Below, piece after piece: positions 1 to 8,064 of a DNA stretch of 22,922 nt. The translations under genes and the position numbers were made by a program. This stretch comes from Clostridiales bacterium (lineage in GTDB: Bacteria; Bacillota; Clostridia; Christensenellales; JAISNN01): contig JAITOQ010000165.1 in the NCBI GenBank assembly GCA_031289865.1, positions 1-22,922 on the forward strand. Reading direction: 5' to 3'. The first letter of the stretch is position 1. Every line of letters starts with the position of its first letter. The notes under the pieces were generated by a model. The model was given only the letters and a program-made list of their open reading frames with translations, was not told where the DNA came from and did no database searches.

Positions 1-2633
1 TCTTTTCGGGGTGGTACGAGGGGAGTACTCAGCTTTCCTATTACGAATCGATGACGGTGACGGTGACAAAAAACGTCGAGTACACCGTAAAGGTTGAAAA
101 AGGCGTTATAGTTTCGGGCGGGTACCGCGGCGAGGACGGCGGCACGGTCACGGTCAACGGGATTGACGCGCCGTATACCGTACCAAAAAATTCCACGGTA
201 ACGCTTAGCGTCCGTGAAAAAACGGGTTACAGCTTTACGGGCTGGTATATCGGAAACACACTTTATTCCACGGACAAAAACGCGGCTCTCGCCGTCGGCG
301 AAACCGACCTTGCGGTCGAGGCGGCTTTTGAATATATCGATTACACTATAGAGATAAATGCCGATAATTACGCGGGAGAAACCTCTCGCGGCGGCGTTGT
401 AATCAACAATCCGAAAGTCGTATATCATATCACGGACACGGTGTCATTCACACCGACGGCGGCGGCGGGCTATGTGTTCGGCGGGTATTATCTGTATATC
501 CCTTCGGAGGGCGAGTACGGGCGGCTGGCGACCTCGCCGAATACGGTGTTTTCTTTAATCGATCTCGTCATGTTTGTCGGCGGCACGGATACCCACCTTT
601 CGTTTTTGGCGGGGTTTGTCCCGACGGGGAGCGCGCAAGAGAGCTACCGCTATGAGGTGATTAGCGGACAAGAAGTGCGGATTACGGGCGTTGACGCGCC
701 GTTTTCGTCGCCGATAGTCTTTATTCCGTCGGAGCTTAACGGGTATACGGTGACGTCGATTTCGCAAGACGCGTTTTACGGACATGCGGAAATCACAAAG
801 ATATATCTGCCCGCGACGCTTTCCGCGTTTTACGGGGTGTCAAATCCGTTTATCGGCTGTCCGAATATCACGGCGTTTGTCGTAAGTTCGGGAAACAAGT
901 CCTTTTCAACCGACACGGACGGAATACTGTACAACAAGACAAAAGACAAGCTGATTGCCTATCCTAACGGAAAAACCCAAACGGCTTTTACCGTACCGAA
1001 TACGGTCAGGACGGTCGGGCGGTCGGCATTTGAGGGAAATCGGTACTTGATAAGTATCACGGCGGCAAATGTTTCGTCTATCGGTATCTATGCGTTCCGC
1101 GGAATGAGAGCGTTAGAAGAATTTTCGCTGACAAGCGCGCTGATACGTTTCGAGCTTTCCGCATACGCGTTTGCGGGGAGCACCGCTCTCCGTACCGTCA
1201 CTGTCAACCTCACCTCTATCACGGGAGGAAACGCGGAGGTAGGCGGTTGGGCGTTTGAGGGGTGTACCGCGCTCACGGCGGTAGAATTAAAAGGGGTCGT
1301 CAGTTTAGGCGCGGAGCTTTTTAAGGGCTGTACGCTGTTGACGGCGTTTACCCTCGACCAAAAGACGGAGAGCTTAAACGGCGACGTATTCGGAAAATCC
1401 TCGATAGAAAATCTATACGCCGATCCGCTTTCCGCGTATTTTGAGAGCGAAAACGGAGTTTTGTATAACAAGAGCGGAAAATTAGTCCGCAGTCCCGAAA
1501 AGAAAGGCGGGACGGTTGCCGTACGAAACGGGACTATAGAAATAGGCGCGAACGCGTTTTCAAATTCGACGGCGACTCAAATCGACCTTGTAAATACCGT
1601 TACGGCGATAGGCGAATCCGCGTTCCGCAACGGCGTATTTCTCAATTTTGTATATTTTGGGACGGGCTTAAAAACCGTCGGGAACTATGCGTTTTTCGGT
1701 TGCGTGTCGCTTACCGCGATTTCGCTTGCCGACGGTACGGAGGATATAGGCGAGTCCGCCTTTGAAAACTGTACCGCGCTTGCCTCCGTCTACTTCGGAT
1801 TAAACCTAAAAACCTTGCAAAGTTCCTCGTTTTCAAATTGTTCGTCGCTCACCGCAATCGATATTCCGGGGACGGTGACGGATTTGGGCGACAAATTGAA
1901 GAGCGGGAGTTTCGGAATGAAAGCTATCTTTGTCGGCTGTACCTCTCTGTCCGAGATACGCGTCGCGGCGGTCGCAAATGCGGGAAACCGCAACAACGCT
2001 TATCAATCGATCGACGGTATCGTGTATGCGGGCGACTACAAAGCGGATATTTTTATCGCACAGCTTTTGATACGCTGTCCGGAGGGGCGGCAAGGCGTCG
2101 TCACCGTCACGGGCGGTGAGCTGACGGCCGTTGGAAACTACGGGTTTTATCGGAGCCGAGCGGCTTCCGTGATTTTTCAATCGACGGCAAAGCTTGTGGC
2201 TTTCGGGATCGGCGCGTTTTCCTACGGCGCGCTCACGTCGATAGTGCTGCCGCAAAATCTCGATAGAATGCTCGAAGACGCGTTTTTAAATTGCAAATCA
2301 CTCGTTAGCGTGTCCTTTGAGAGCTCGAAGCTGTCCAAGCTTTCGCGGTTTGCTTTCGCGGGCTGTAATCTCTCATCGATCACTCTCCCCGAAACCATGT
2401 CGGAGATCCAAGCTTACGCGTTTGCCGACAACGTGAATCTCACTTCGGTCTACGTCCGCGCAAAAACCCCTCCGACGATGGTCAACATGTCGGGATTTAC
2501 CGCCGTATTTGACGGGCACGCTCCGACCTTTAAAATCTATATAGAAAAGCAAAACGGCGTCTCCAACGTCCAAGCCTACAAGAGCGCAAACGGGTGGAAG
2601 GACTATCGGGATTATATCTTTGATGCAGTATAA
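1..2633 (+). CDS. BspA-like leucine-rich-repeat surface protein (5'-truncated by window)
   Basis: The reading frame is open from base 3 and already coding before the first ATG at 51: bases 3-50 encode FSGWYEGSTQLSYYES, which fits the pattern of a Listeria/Bacteroides-type (Flg_new) beta repeat (xFxGWYxG...). The true start and any signal peptide therefore lie upstream of the window. A second such repeat (GYSFTGWYIG) is near 230-260. From about base 700 onward the protein is a chain of LRR_5/BspA-type repeats (pattern xxIGxxAFxxCxxLxxVxLxxxVxxIG), ending with an AYKSANGWKDYRDYIF motif typical of the last repeat in such proteins. No LPXTG motif, membrane anchor or cell-wall domain follows, so attachment, if any, must be N-terminal or non-covalent. 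Family members are secreted or surface proteins often linked to adhesion; this role is inference. No obvious terminator follows; the downstream gap holds dispersed repeats. Confidence 0.88.
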   Translation, partial: FSGWYEGSTQLSYYESMTVTVTKNVEYTVKVEKGVIVSGGYRGEDGGTVTVNGIDAPYTVPKNSTVTLSVREKTGYSFTGWYIGNTLYSTDKNAALAVGETDLAVEAAFEYIDYTIEINADNYAGETSRGGVVINNPKVVYHITDTVSFTPTAAAGYVFGGYYLYIPSEGEYGRLATSPNTVFSLIDLVMFVGGTDTHLSFLAGFVPTGSAQESYRYEVISGQEVRITGVDAPFSSPIVFIPSELNGYTVTSISQDAFYGHAEITKIYLPATLSAFYGVSNPFIGCPNITAFVVSSGNKSFSTDTDGILYNKTKDKLIAYPNGKTQTAFTVPNTVRTVGRSAFEGNRYLISITAANVSSIGIYAFRGMRALEEFSLTSALIRFELSAYAFAGSTALRTVTVNLTSITGGNAEVGGWAFEGCTALTAVELKGVVSLGAELFKGCTLLTAFTLDQKTESLNGDVFGKSSIENLYADPLSAYFESENGVLYNKSGKLVRSPEKKGGTVAVRNGTIEIGANAFSNSTATQIDLVNTVTAIGESAFRNGVFLNFVYFGTGLKTVGNYAFFGCVSLTAISLADGTEDIGESAFENCTALASVYFGLNLKTLQSSSFSNCSSLTAIDIPGTVTDLGDKLKSGSFGMKAIFVGCTSLSEIRVAAVANAGNRNNAYQSIDGIVYAGDYKADIFIAQLLIRCPEGRQGVVTVTGGELTAVGNYGFYRSRAASVIFQSTAKLVAFGIGAFSYGALTSIVLPQNLDRMLEDAFLNCKSLVSVSFESSKLSKLSRFAFAGCNLSSITLPETMSEIQAYAFADNVNLTSVYVRAKTPPTMVNMSGFTAVFDGHAPTFKIYIEKQNGVSNVQAYKSANGWKDYRDYIFDAV

Positions 2634-2646
2634 TACAGATGTTTTT

Positions 2647-2782
2647 AAAGTTGAAAGTTGAAAGTTGAAAGTTGAAAAGTGCGGATTAAAAAAACGAGAG
2701 CCATTTGTTTTTAAAGTTGAAAGTTGAAAAGTGCGGATTAAAAAACAAACGCCGTTGTAGGGGACGATGCCTTCATCGTCCC
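2647..2782 (+). repeat. Mosaic repeat: two 7-bp repeat tracts, GCGGATTAAAAA boxes, GGGACGATG hairpin
   Basis: Two tracts of a 7-bp unit (AAGTTGA) are each followed by GTGCGGATTAAAAA. Then comes a perfect hairpin with 9-bp arms GGGACGATG (2761-2769) and CATCGTCCC (2774-2782) around a CCTT loop. The same modules recur in the same order at 4785, 9101 and 20062. There is no T-run after the hairpin, so it does not look like a normal terminator. Confidence 0.85.
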
Positions 2783-2850
2783 GCAAAAAGTCGGAAGTTT
2801 AGTGATAAATTGAAACAGTGAAACAGTTGCGGATTAAAAAACACAAAATT

Positions 2851-2918
2851 CGGCGGCATAAAATTCCCCTATGGGGAGGGGTGGCAGGCTTTGCCTGACG
2901 GGATGGTTAAACGTCGGC
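2851..2918 (+). repeat. Dispersed MITE-like repeat, copy 1
   Basis: This stretch runs from CGGCGGCATAAAATTCCCC through CCTATGGGGAGG and GGCAGGCTTTGCCTG to GGTTAAACGTCGGC. A matching copy lies inverted at 22311-22374. Its first 17 bases also form the left arm of the hairpin at 20230-20270. It contains short internal palindromes and no coding capacity. It looks like a small non-autonomous mobile or mosaic element; mobility is inference. Confidence 0.75.
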
Positions 2919-2988
2919 ACAGTCAACACAAGTCGGTTAAATATCGATGTATATTTCCCCTAAAAACAAAGTGTTAGACTTTTTGAAA

Positions 2989-3033
2989 AGAGCGCGAGAA
3001 AAAATTTTCTAGAAAATTTTGTCTCGCATCTCT
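2989..3033 (+). repeat. CDS-abutting palindromic element, copy A (short form)
   Basis: A 45-bp near-palindrome: arm AGAGCGCGAGAAAAAATTTT, centre CTAG, arm AAAATTTTGTCTCGCATCTCT. It is preceded by TTAGACTTTTTGAAA, which is shared with the copy at 22768. The TCTCGCATCTCT end faces the acyl-CoA synthetase start codon 43 nt downstream, so the element probably lies in that gene's 5' leader. Confidence 0.85.
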
Positions 3034-3076
3034 ATTCTCAAAAAAACAAAAAATAAAAAATAAAAAGGAAAAAATT

Positions 3077-4705
3077 ATGACGGCACACATGTCCATGTAC
3101 GATTTTTTATTTTCAAAGGAACTCGACCGCGATTGGCAAGCGATAGTTTATTTTAACAAGCGCATGACATTCGGGCGGTTTAAGGAGCGTATCGACAACC
3201 TCGCCTATTTTTTAAACGAAAAAAAGTCCGTAGGTCCCGGCGACAACGTCGTGATTTGTTTGCCAAACATACCTCATGCGGCGATTGCGTTTTATGCGTT
3301 AAACAAGTGCGGCGCGATAGGCAATATCGTTCACCCGATGATCAGCGAATACGGGCTGTTAAACATTATCAAAAAGACCAACCCAAAGGTCATCTTTTTA
3401 TCCGACGTATTCTATGACAAATACAAGGCTGTCTTGTCCGATATCGATATCACCGTGATTATCTGCCGCATGGCGGGCTTTGCGTCGGTTATTTATAAGT
3501 TGGGGATTGCATACAAGGCCAAAAAAGAAAAACAGCCCAAGATTGAATACAGCGACAAGGTATTGCGCTTTACGCGTACTATGCTTCGCCGCGGCGACGT
3601 GGAGGTCAAGACGGGAGGAAAGGACATTGCGGTCTATCTCCACAGCGGCGGGACGACTGGCGAGGCAAAGACTATCGTGATTACCAACTATGCGATAAAC
3701 GCCGTCGCGGTCAACGCGCTCACGACCTTTGAGACCACGATAGACAAGGACGTAGCGTTTATGGTACTGCCGCTATTCCACGGGTACGGGTTGGCTATCA
3801 ATCTCCATGCGTTCTTGAGCTTCGGCTGCCGCCTCGTCATGGTACCTAAGTTTAACGCAAAGGATGCTATTAGGATTATCCGTAGGGAAGGGGTCACGGT
3901 AATGACGGGCGTCCCGACCATGTATGAGAAATTGGTTGCGCAAAAGGGCTTCAATCGTTTAAACTGCAAAAATTTTCACCTCTTGATATGCGGCGGCGAC
4001 AACTTGAGCGCGTCGCTCCGCGAAAAGGTCGATGCAAAAATCCGCGCACGCGGTTCAAAGGTCAGAATCATCGAGGGTTACGGCTTGACTGAGGTCGTCG
4101 CGGTCGCGGCGGTAAATACGGACAAAAACTACAAGACGGGTTCTGTCGGAAAGCCGATTATCGGCGTACAAGCCAAGATTGTAGACGAGGACATGACCGA
4201 GCAAGGGTGCGGCGAATACGGCGAAATCCTATTGTCGAGCCAAAGCCTCATGGAGGGGTATTACAACGATCCCGAAACCACGCAAGCGGTCATAATCACC
4301 GACGAGAACGGTAAACGGTGGCTCAAAACGGGCGATTGCGGCAAGATTGACGAGGACGGGTTTATATTCTTTAAGGACAGAATCAAGCGGCTCATCATCG
4401 TTGCGGGCGTAAACGTCTTTCCGTCGGAGATCGAGGACGTCGTGTCCAAGATGACCGAAATCAAAATGTGCTGCGCGGTCGAGGGACGGACAAAAGAGGA
4501 CAAAATCGTCATTAAGCTCTTTGTCGTAGTCAACGACGACTATAAATACAACCTCACCTTAGAAAACAAAATTCTCAAGGTTTGCCGCGAAAACCTCATC
4601 AAGTTCGCCGTCCCTGGTAAGGTCATCGCAAAAGACTCCCTCCCCGTCACCCAAGTCGGCAAAGTCAATTACCGCCAAGTCATGCTCATGGACGACGAAG
4701 AATAG
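3077..4705 (+). CDS. AMP-forming acyl-CoA synthetase (ANL superfamily)
   Basis: 542 residues, full length for a class I adenylate-forming ligase. These enzymes activate a carboxylic acid with ATP to an acyl-adenylate and then usually transfer it to CoA. Visible motifs are the P-loop-like A3 motif LHSGGTTGEAK (residues 189-198), GYGLTE (334-339), the TGD motif (418-420), the hinge region DRIKRLIIVAGVNVFPSEIE (434-453) and the C-terminal catalytic lysine in PVTQVGKVNYR (K529). All key residues are present, so it should be active; the substrate cannot be told. The start is supported by AAGGA about 8 nt upstream of ATG 3077. Palindromic element A sits immediately upstream. A second ANL enzyme ends the window, so this genome carries at least two. 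No operon partner is visible. Confidence 0.9.
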   Translation: MTAHMSMYDFLFSKELDRDWQAIVYFNKRMTFGRFKERIDNLAYFLNEKKSVGPGDNVVICLPNIPHAAIAFYALNKCGAIGNIVHPMISEYGLLNIIKKTNPKVIFLSDVFYDKYKAVLSDIDITVIICRMAGFASVIYKLGIAYKAKKEKQPKIEYSDKVLRFTRTMLRRGDVEVKTGGKDIAVYLHSGGTTGEAKTIVITNYAINAVAVNALTTFETTIDKDVAFMVLPLFHGYGLAINLHAFLSFGCRLVMVPKFNAKDAIRIIRREGVTVMTGVPTMYEKLVAQKGFNRLNCKNFHLLICGGDNLSASLREKVDAKIRARGSKVRIIEGYGLTEVVAVAAVNTDKNYKTGSVGKPIIGVQAKIVDEDMTEQGCGEYGEILLSSQSLMEGYYNDPETTQAVIITDENGKRWLKTGDCGKIDEDGFIFFKDRIKRLIIVAGVNVFPSEIEDVVSKMTEIKMCCAVEGRTKEDKIVIKLFVVVNDDYKYNLTLENKILKVCRENLIKFAVPGKVIAKDSLPVTQVGKVNYRQVMLMDDEE

Positions 4706-4784
4706 GCAACGTGACGTTGCATCCGGTATTGCAACCGATATAGATGGGATATTGGCTTTAGTCGCCCGCTCACCGATTTTTTAA

Positions 4785-4863
4785 GTAATAGGTAATAGGT
4801 AATAAGTGCGGATATAAAGAAAAGTAGGTGTCCTCTTGTAGGGGACGATGCCTTCATCGTCCC
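4785..4863 (+). repeat. Mosaic repeat with GTAATAG heptamers and GGGACGATG hairpin
   Basis: Three 7-bp units (GTAATAG, GTAATAG, GTAATAA) are followed by GTGCGGATATAAAG and then a perfect hairpin, arms GGGACGATG (4842-4850) and CATCGTCCC (4855-4863). The module order matches 2647-2782, but the heptamer sequence differs while the 7-bp period is kept. Confidence 0.8.
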
Positions 4864-4879
4864 GTAAAAAAGCCGATGT

Positions 4880-4917
4880 AAAAACAAAAAAGGGTCGGAG
4901 TTTTCACTCTCTGACCC
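4880..4917 (-). terminator. Intrinsic terminator of the GlmU-like gene
   Basis: Read on the minus strand, GGGTCAGAG pairs with CTCCGACCC (one G-U pair) around an 8-nt loop and is followed by TTTTTTGTTTTT. It lies downstream of the GlmU-like stop codon, beyond palindromic element B, so element B would be transcribed in the 3' UTR. Confidence 0.75.
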
Positions 4918-4952
4918 ACGACTTTTCCTATAAAATACGAAAGTTTTTGAAA

Positions 4953-4999
4953 AGAGTGCAGAGAAAAAATTTGTTCACAAATTTTGTCTCTGCATTATT
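4953..4999 (+). repeat. CDS-abutting palindromic element, copy B (divergent short form)
   Basis: Arms AGAGTGCAGAGAAAAAATTTG and CAAATTTTGTCTCTGCATTATT around a TTCA centre. Both arms carry compensating changes relative to the other copies (CGCGAG to TGCAGAG on the left, CTCGCA to CTCTGCA on the right), so pairing is kept. The right end is 12 nt from the stop codon of the minus-strand GlmU-like gene. Confidence 0.8.
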
Positions 5000-5011
5000 C
5001 TTATCAAAATT

Positions 5012-6130
5012 TTAATAATAGTTCTCTTTCACTATCTGTCTTTCCCTCGCGATAGCAAAGGCGTTTTCGGGGATATTCTCCGTAATGGTCGAGCCGGCGG
5101 CGATAAATGCGTTATCACCGACGGTGAGCGGAGCGACGAGATTGACGTTCGCGCCGATAAAAACGCGGTTGCCGACCGCGGTTTTTTGCTTGATTTTGCC
5201 GTTATAGTTGGCAAACACCGTTCCGCAGCCGACGTTGGTGTATTCGCCGATTTCCGCGTCGCCGATATAGGCGAGGTGCGCGGCTTTTGTGTGGTCGCCT
5301 ATACTCGACTTTTTGATCTCCACATAATCGCCTATTCGGCAATGGCTTCCGATAACGGCGTCGGTACGGAGGGTCGCAAAAGGTCCGACGGTAGTATGGT
5401 CTCCGACGGTACAGCCCGTGAGATCGGACTGTGTGACGGTACAGTACGCTCCGACCGCCGCGCCTTTGCGGAGCGCGGAAAAAGGACCTATGACGGAGTT
5501 GTTTTTTACGGAGCATTCGGTGAGATTGGATTGCGTGACGGTGCAATGTTCGGCGATTGACGCGGAATCTATGATGTTTCCGCTTTCGATTACGCTTTTT
5601 GCGCCGACGACCGTCGCTCCGCGCAGAATATTGTTGGGGCAAATCACCGCGCCGCGTTCGATTTTTACGGTGTGATCTATTGTGACCGAAGCGATTTCGG
5701 GAATGATGACGCCCGCTTTGATATGCGAAAGAATCACGCTTTTTTTCAAGCGTTCAAAAATAATCGGATACGCGCCCTCGTCGCCCAAGCTCAAAAATTG
5801 TTCGGGAGAGAGCTTCAGCGACGCGGAGAGCCGTTCTTGAGCGGTCGAACCGTTTTTTATGACGAGTGCGCGTCCGAGCGAAACGGACGCAAGCTTGCGC
5901 TTCTCCATTTCCGCGGCGACGTCGGACAGTCCGCGAGCCGTTACAAGGGGCATATCCGAGTAGACGTATGCCGAATAGCCGCTTTTTGACGAGGCAAGCG
6001 TAGGGATAGAATCGGTTTCCGTCACGGTCAACCCGTCACAGCCCGCGAGATTTTCCTTTAAGTAATGAAACGCTTGCTTTCCCAAAATCAATTCGCAGCC
6101 TCGCGCAATGCGTATCAAGTATACCGTCAT
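5012..6130 (-). CDS. GlmU-like left-handed beta-helix N-acetyltransferase with reduced N-terminal domain
   Basis: 372 residues from the chosen start. The C-terminal half is a left-handed hexapeptide beta-helix very like the acetyltransferase half of GlmU, which acetylates glucosamine-1-phosphate for UDP-GlcNAc synthesis. Conserved active-site segments are GPFATLR (249-255), VEIKKS (270-275), KAAHLAYIGDAEIG with the catalytic-type histidine H285, NVGCG, ANYNG (307-311) and IAAGSTIT. The N-terminal about 140 residues match only the last part of a nucleotidyltransferase fold (YVYSDMPLVTA resembles the GDVPL motif). The LAAGxGTRM nucleotide-binding loop is absent, so uridyltransferase activity is unlikely. 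Residues around 196-214 and 230-248 are a 34-residue internal duplication (CTVTQSNLTEC / CTVTQSDLTGC). Start choice: ATG 6130 has a weak GGAAAAG upstream; ATG 6148 is an in-frame alternative; the longer frame to 6277 is low-complexity and lacks a ribosome site. Confidence 0.82.
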   Translation of the reverse strand: MTVYLIRIARGCELILGKQAFHYLKENLAGCDGLTVTETDSIPTLASSKSGYSAYVYSDMPLVTARGLSDVAAEMEKRKLASVSLGRALVIKNGSTAQERLSASLKLSPEQFLSLGDEGAYPIIFERLKKSVILSHIKAGVIIPEIASVTIDHTVKIERGAVICPNNILRGATVVGAKSVIESGNIIDSASIAEHCTVTQSNLTECSVKNNSVIGPFSALRKGAAVGAYCTVTQSDLTGCTVGDHTTVGPFATLRTDAVIGSHCRIGDYVEIKKSSIGDHTKAAHLAYIGDAEIGEYTNVGCGTVFANYNGKIKQKTAVGNRVFIGANVNLVAPLTVGDNAFIAAGSTITENIPENAFAIARERQIVKENYY

Positions 6131-6262
6131 TTTTATATTCTTTTCCATACCGCAATATATGCGCGGAATGCGGAAGATGTGAAAGATTTTGTTTTTTTGA
6201 AGGGAAAATAAGAGCGATATTAAGAAAAAGACAGATATTTCAAAGAATAAGGAACAAAACAG

Positions 6263-6291
6263 TTGCGAAAAAACCAAAAACGAAGTATAAT
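6263..6291 (+). promoter_or_regulatory. Sigma-A-type promoter of the ATPase gene
   Basis: TTGCGA (6263-6268), a 17-bp spacer, then TATAAT (6286-6291). The -10 box runs directly into the palindrome at 6288-6326, so a protein bound there would block RNA polymerase. Confidence 0.6.
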
Positions 6292-6326
6292 ATACTTACG
6301 AGTAATTAACTCGTAAGTATATTAGC
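6288..6326 (+). promoter_or_regulatory. Operator-like palindrome (repeat copy 1)
   Basis: Perfect 15-bp arms AATATACTTACGAGT (6289-6303) and ACTCGTAAGTATATT (6309-6323) around AATTA. The site overlaps the -10 region and likely transcription start. It is repeated at 6384-6422 with one half-site flipped. Confidence 0.65.
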
Positions 6327-6383
6327 GTACAAGTGAGCGAATTGCCGACGTGTATTAAACCATCGGCGGCAACAAAAACAGCG

Positions 6384-6422
6384 TAATATACTCGTAAGTA
6401 ATTAACTCGTAAGTATATTAGC
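6384..6422 (+). promoter_or_regulatory. Operator-like direct repeat (copy 2, flipped half-site)
   Basis: Identical over 39 bp to 6288-6326 except that the left half-site CTTACGAG reads CTCGTAAG, its exact reverse complement. Copy 2 therefore carries two directly repeated half-sites instead of an inverted pair. It lies 16 nt upstream of the ATPase start. The 57 bp between the copies contain a small hairpin, TTGCCG (6342-6347) with CGGCAA (6367-6372). Confidence 0.65.
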
Positions 6423-6438
6423 AAACAAGAGGTTATAT

Positions 6439-7878
6439 ATGTTTTTTTTCTTTTTTGTTTTTCACACCCTTGGGCGCAAGCGCGAGCTTGACGCATTAAA
6501 CAAAGCCTATGACAAGGACGGATTTAATTTTTCCGTCGTTTACGGTCGCCGCCGCGTCGGCAAAACGAGTTTAATCAACGAATTTCTTCAAGAAGGGAGA
6601 AAGAAAGTGATTTTTTATACGGCGACGGAGCAAAACAATCTATCCAATTTACAAGATTTTTCGGAGGCGGTTTTTAGCGTGTATCCGGAGGGGCGGGCAA
6701 TCGTCGACGTTTTTCCGTCATGGGACAAAGCCTTTGAATATATTGCAAAGCAAGCTAAGGACGAAAAATTAGTGTTGGTGATTGATGAATATCCGTATCT
6801 TGCGGGCGCAAACAAGTCAATTTCGTCGATTTTACAAAGGCAAATCGACACCGTATTCTGCAAGCAAAACATAAAATTGATTCTTTGCGGTTCGAGCATG
6901 AGCTTTATGGAAAATCAAATTCTCGGTTATCAAAGTCCTCTATACGGCAGACGCGGCGACCAATACAAAATAGAACCGCTCGACTATTATGACAGTGCCG
7001 AATTTTTTGACGACACGGAGGAGTTCGTCAACGTAACGTATGAAGAAAAATTGTTGGGCTATGCCGTCACGGGGGGGATTCCGCAATATCTTAACATAAT
7101 TAAAGCGCAAGGTTCGGTAGAAACGGGGATAAAAGAAAATTTCTTCGGAAAATTCGGATATCTTTACGAAGAGCCGCAAAATCTGTTAAAACAAGAGCTG
7201 CGCGAACCCGCCGTATATAATACGATTATCGCGGCAATTGCAAACGGTGCGACAAAACTAAATGAAATCGCAACCAAAAGCGGCGAGGAGAACGCAAAAT
7301 GCAATAAATATTTAAAGGGGCTTGTCGATTTGGGGATTGTCGAAAAAGAAAATCCTATCGATACAAACAAGGAACGAAACGGAGTTTATCGCATAAAGGA
7401 TCACATGTATCGGTTTTGGTATCGTTTTGTCCCCGAAAACGTAACGAATATTGAAAGCGGAAAAATGGAATTTATCTACCGCGAAAGGGTTGAACCGTAC
7501 CTTAACGAATACATGGGACATGCTTTTGAGGACATTTGCAAGCAATACATGCTTAGGAGAAATATTGCGGAAACCCTGCCTTTCGTGTTTGACAAAATCG
7601 GGAGATGGTGGGGGAGCAATCCGAAACTCAAGCAAGAGGAGGAGATTGATTTAGTCGCGGTAAGCCGAAACAAAGCCCTCTTTTGCGAATGCAAATGGCG
7701 AAATGAAAAAGCCGATTTACGGATTTTGAAAGAATTGAAGAGAAAAGCGGAACTGCTTTGTGATTATACGGAAAAGTGCTACTGTGTTTTTTCAAAATCG
7801 GGATTTACAGACGCTTTAAAACAAGAAGCTTGCGACTCGGTTTTGTTGATAGACTTAGCCGACTTATTTGATGTTTAA
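6439..7878 (+). CDS. Solitary AAA-type ATPase with C-terminal DUF234 / PD-(D/E)XK nuclease-like domain
   Basis: 479 residues. The N-terminus matches the ATPase_2 (archaeal ATPase) family: LGRKREL box, Walker A GRRRVGKT (36-43), Walker B LVLVIDE (111-117) and a sensor-like LILCGSS (147-153). A winged-helix-like middle follows (ATKLNEIATKSG...YLKGLVDLGIVEKE). The C-terminal part resembles DUF234 and contains D404 (EEIDLVAV) with E417 and K419 (FCECKW), the D-x12-E-x-K spacing of PD-(D/E)XK nucleases. ATP-dependent action on nucleic acid is inference; the family's role is poorly known and its genes are often mobile. ATG 6439 has AGAGGT 5 nt upstream. Residues 2-8 (FFFFFVF, from an 8-T run) are unlike the usual short MFxGR start. 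No partner gene is present; it has its own promoter and ends at a shared terminator. Confidence 0.85.
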   Translation: MFFFFFVFHTLGRKRELDALNKAYDKDGFNFSVVYGRRRVGKTSLINEFLQEGRKKVIFYTATEQNNLSNLQDFSEAVFSVYPEGRAIVDVFPSWDKAFEYIAKQAKDEKLVLVIDEYPYLAGANKSISSILQRQIDTVFCKQNIKLILCGSSMSFMENQILGYQSPLYGRRGDQYKIEPLDYYDSAEFFDDTEEFVNVTYEEKLLGYAVTGGIPQYLNIIKAQGSVETGIKENFFGKFGYLYEEPQNLLKQELREPAVYNTIIAAIANGATKLNEIATKSGEENAKCNKYLKGLVDLGIVEKENPIDTNKERNGVYRIKDHMYRFWYRFVPENVTNIESGKMEFIYRERVEPYLNEYMGHAFEDICKQYMLRRNIAETLPFVFDKIGRWWGSNPKLKQEEEIDLVAVSRNKALFCECKWRNEKADLRILKELKRKAELLCDYTEKCYCVFSKSGFTDALKQEACDSVLLIDLADLFDV

Positions 7879-7949
7879 AGCAAAGATTATTATCGAATAA
7901 AAATTGAGTGGAAGTCGGACAATAAAATAAAAGTTGAATTTAAAAAGCA

Positions 7950-7994
7950 AAAAGCACAGTATTCTGTAATAGCATTACAGAATACTGTGCTTTT
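7950..7994. terminator. Bidirectional intrinsic terminator
   Basis: Perfect 21-bp inverted repeat (7950-7970 and 7974-7994) with a 3-nt AGC loop. The stem ends in AAAA on one side and TTTT on the other, so it can stop transcription from both the ATPase gene and the converging aldolase gene. Confidence 0.9.
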
Positions 7995-8017
7995 GTAGTG
8001 ATTTTTATTTCCGATTC

Positions 8018-8039
8018 GGGACGATGAGGGCATCGTCCC
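8018..8039. repeat. GGGACGATG hairpin, isolated copy
   Basis: Arms GGGACGATG (8018-8026) and CATCGTCCC (8031-8039) around an AGGG loop. It sits between the bidirectional terminator and the aldolase stop codon; the other mosaic modules are absent here. Confidence 0.7.
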
Positions 8040-8064
8040 TTACAATTATAATATTGAATTATTT

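Noticed and set aside
2761..2782. GGGACGATG hairpin as terminator of the LRR gene
   Set aside because: It has no T-run after the stem and identical hairpins occur at many unrelated positions, so it is better read as a dispersed repeat.
2373..2786. 137-residue minus-strand frame at the LRR gene end
   Set aside because: Much of it is a translation of the heptamer repeat and the GGGACGATG hairpin; the rest is antisense to the LRR gene.
6131..6277. Longer start of the GlmU-like gene
   Set aside because: The extension is Phe/Leu/Ser-rich, lacks a ribosome site and reaches almost to the promoter and operator region of the divergent ATPase gene; family N-termini align near ATG 6130 or 6148.
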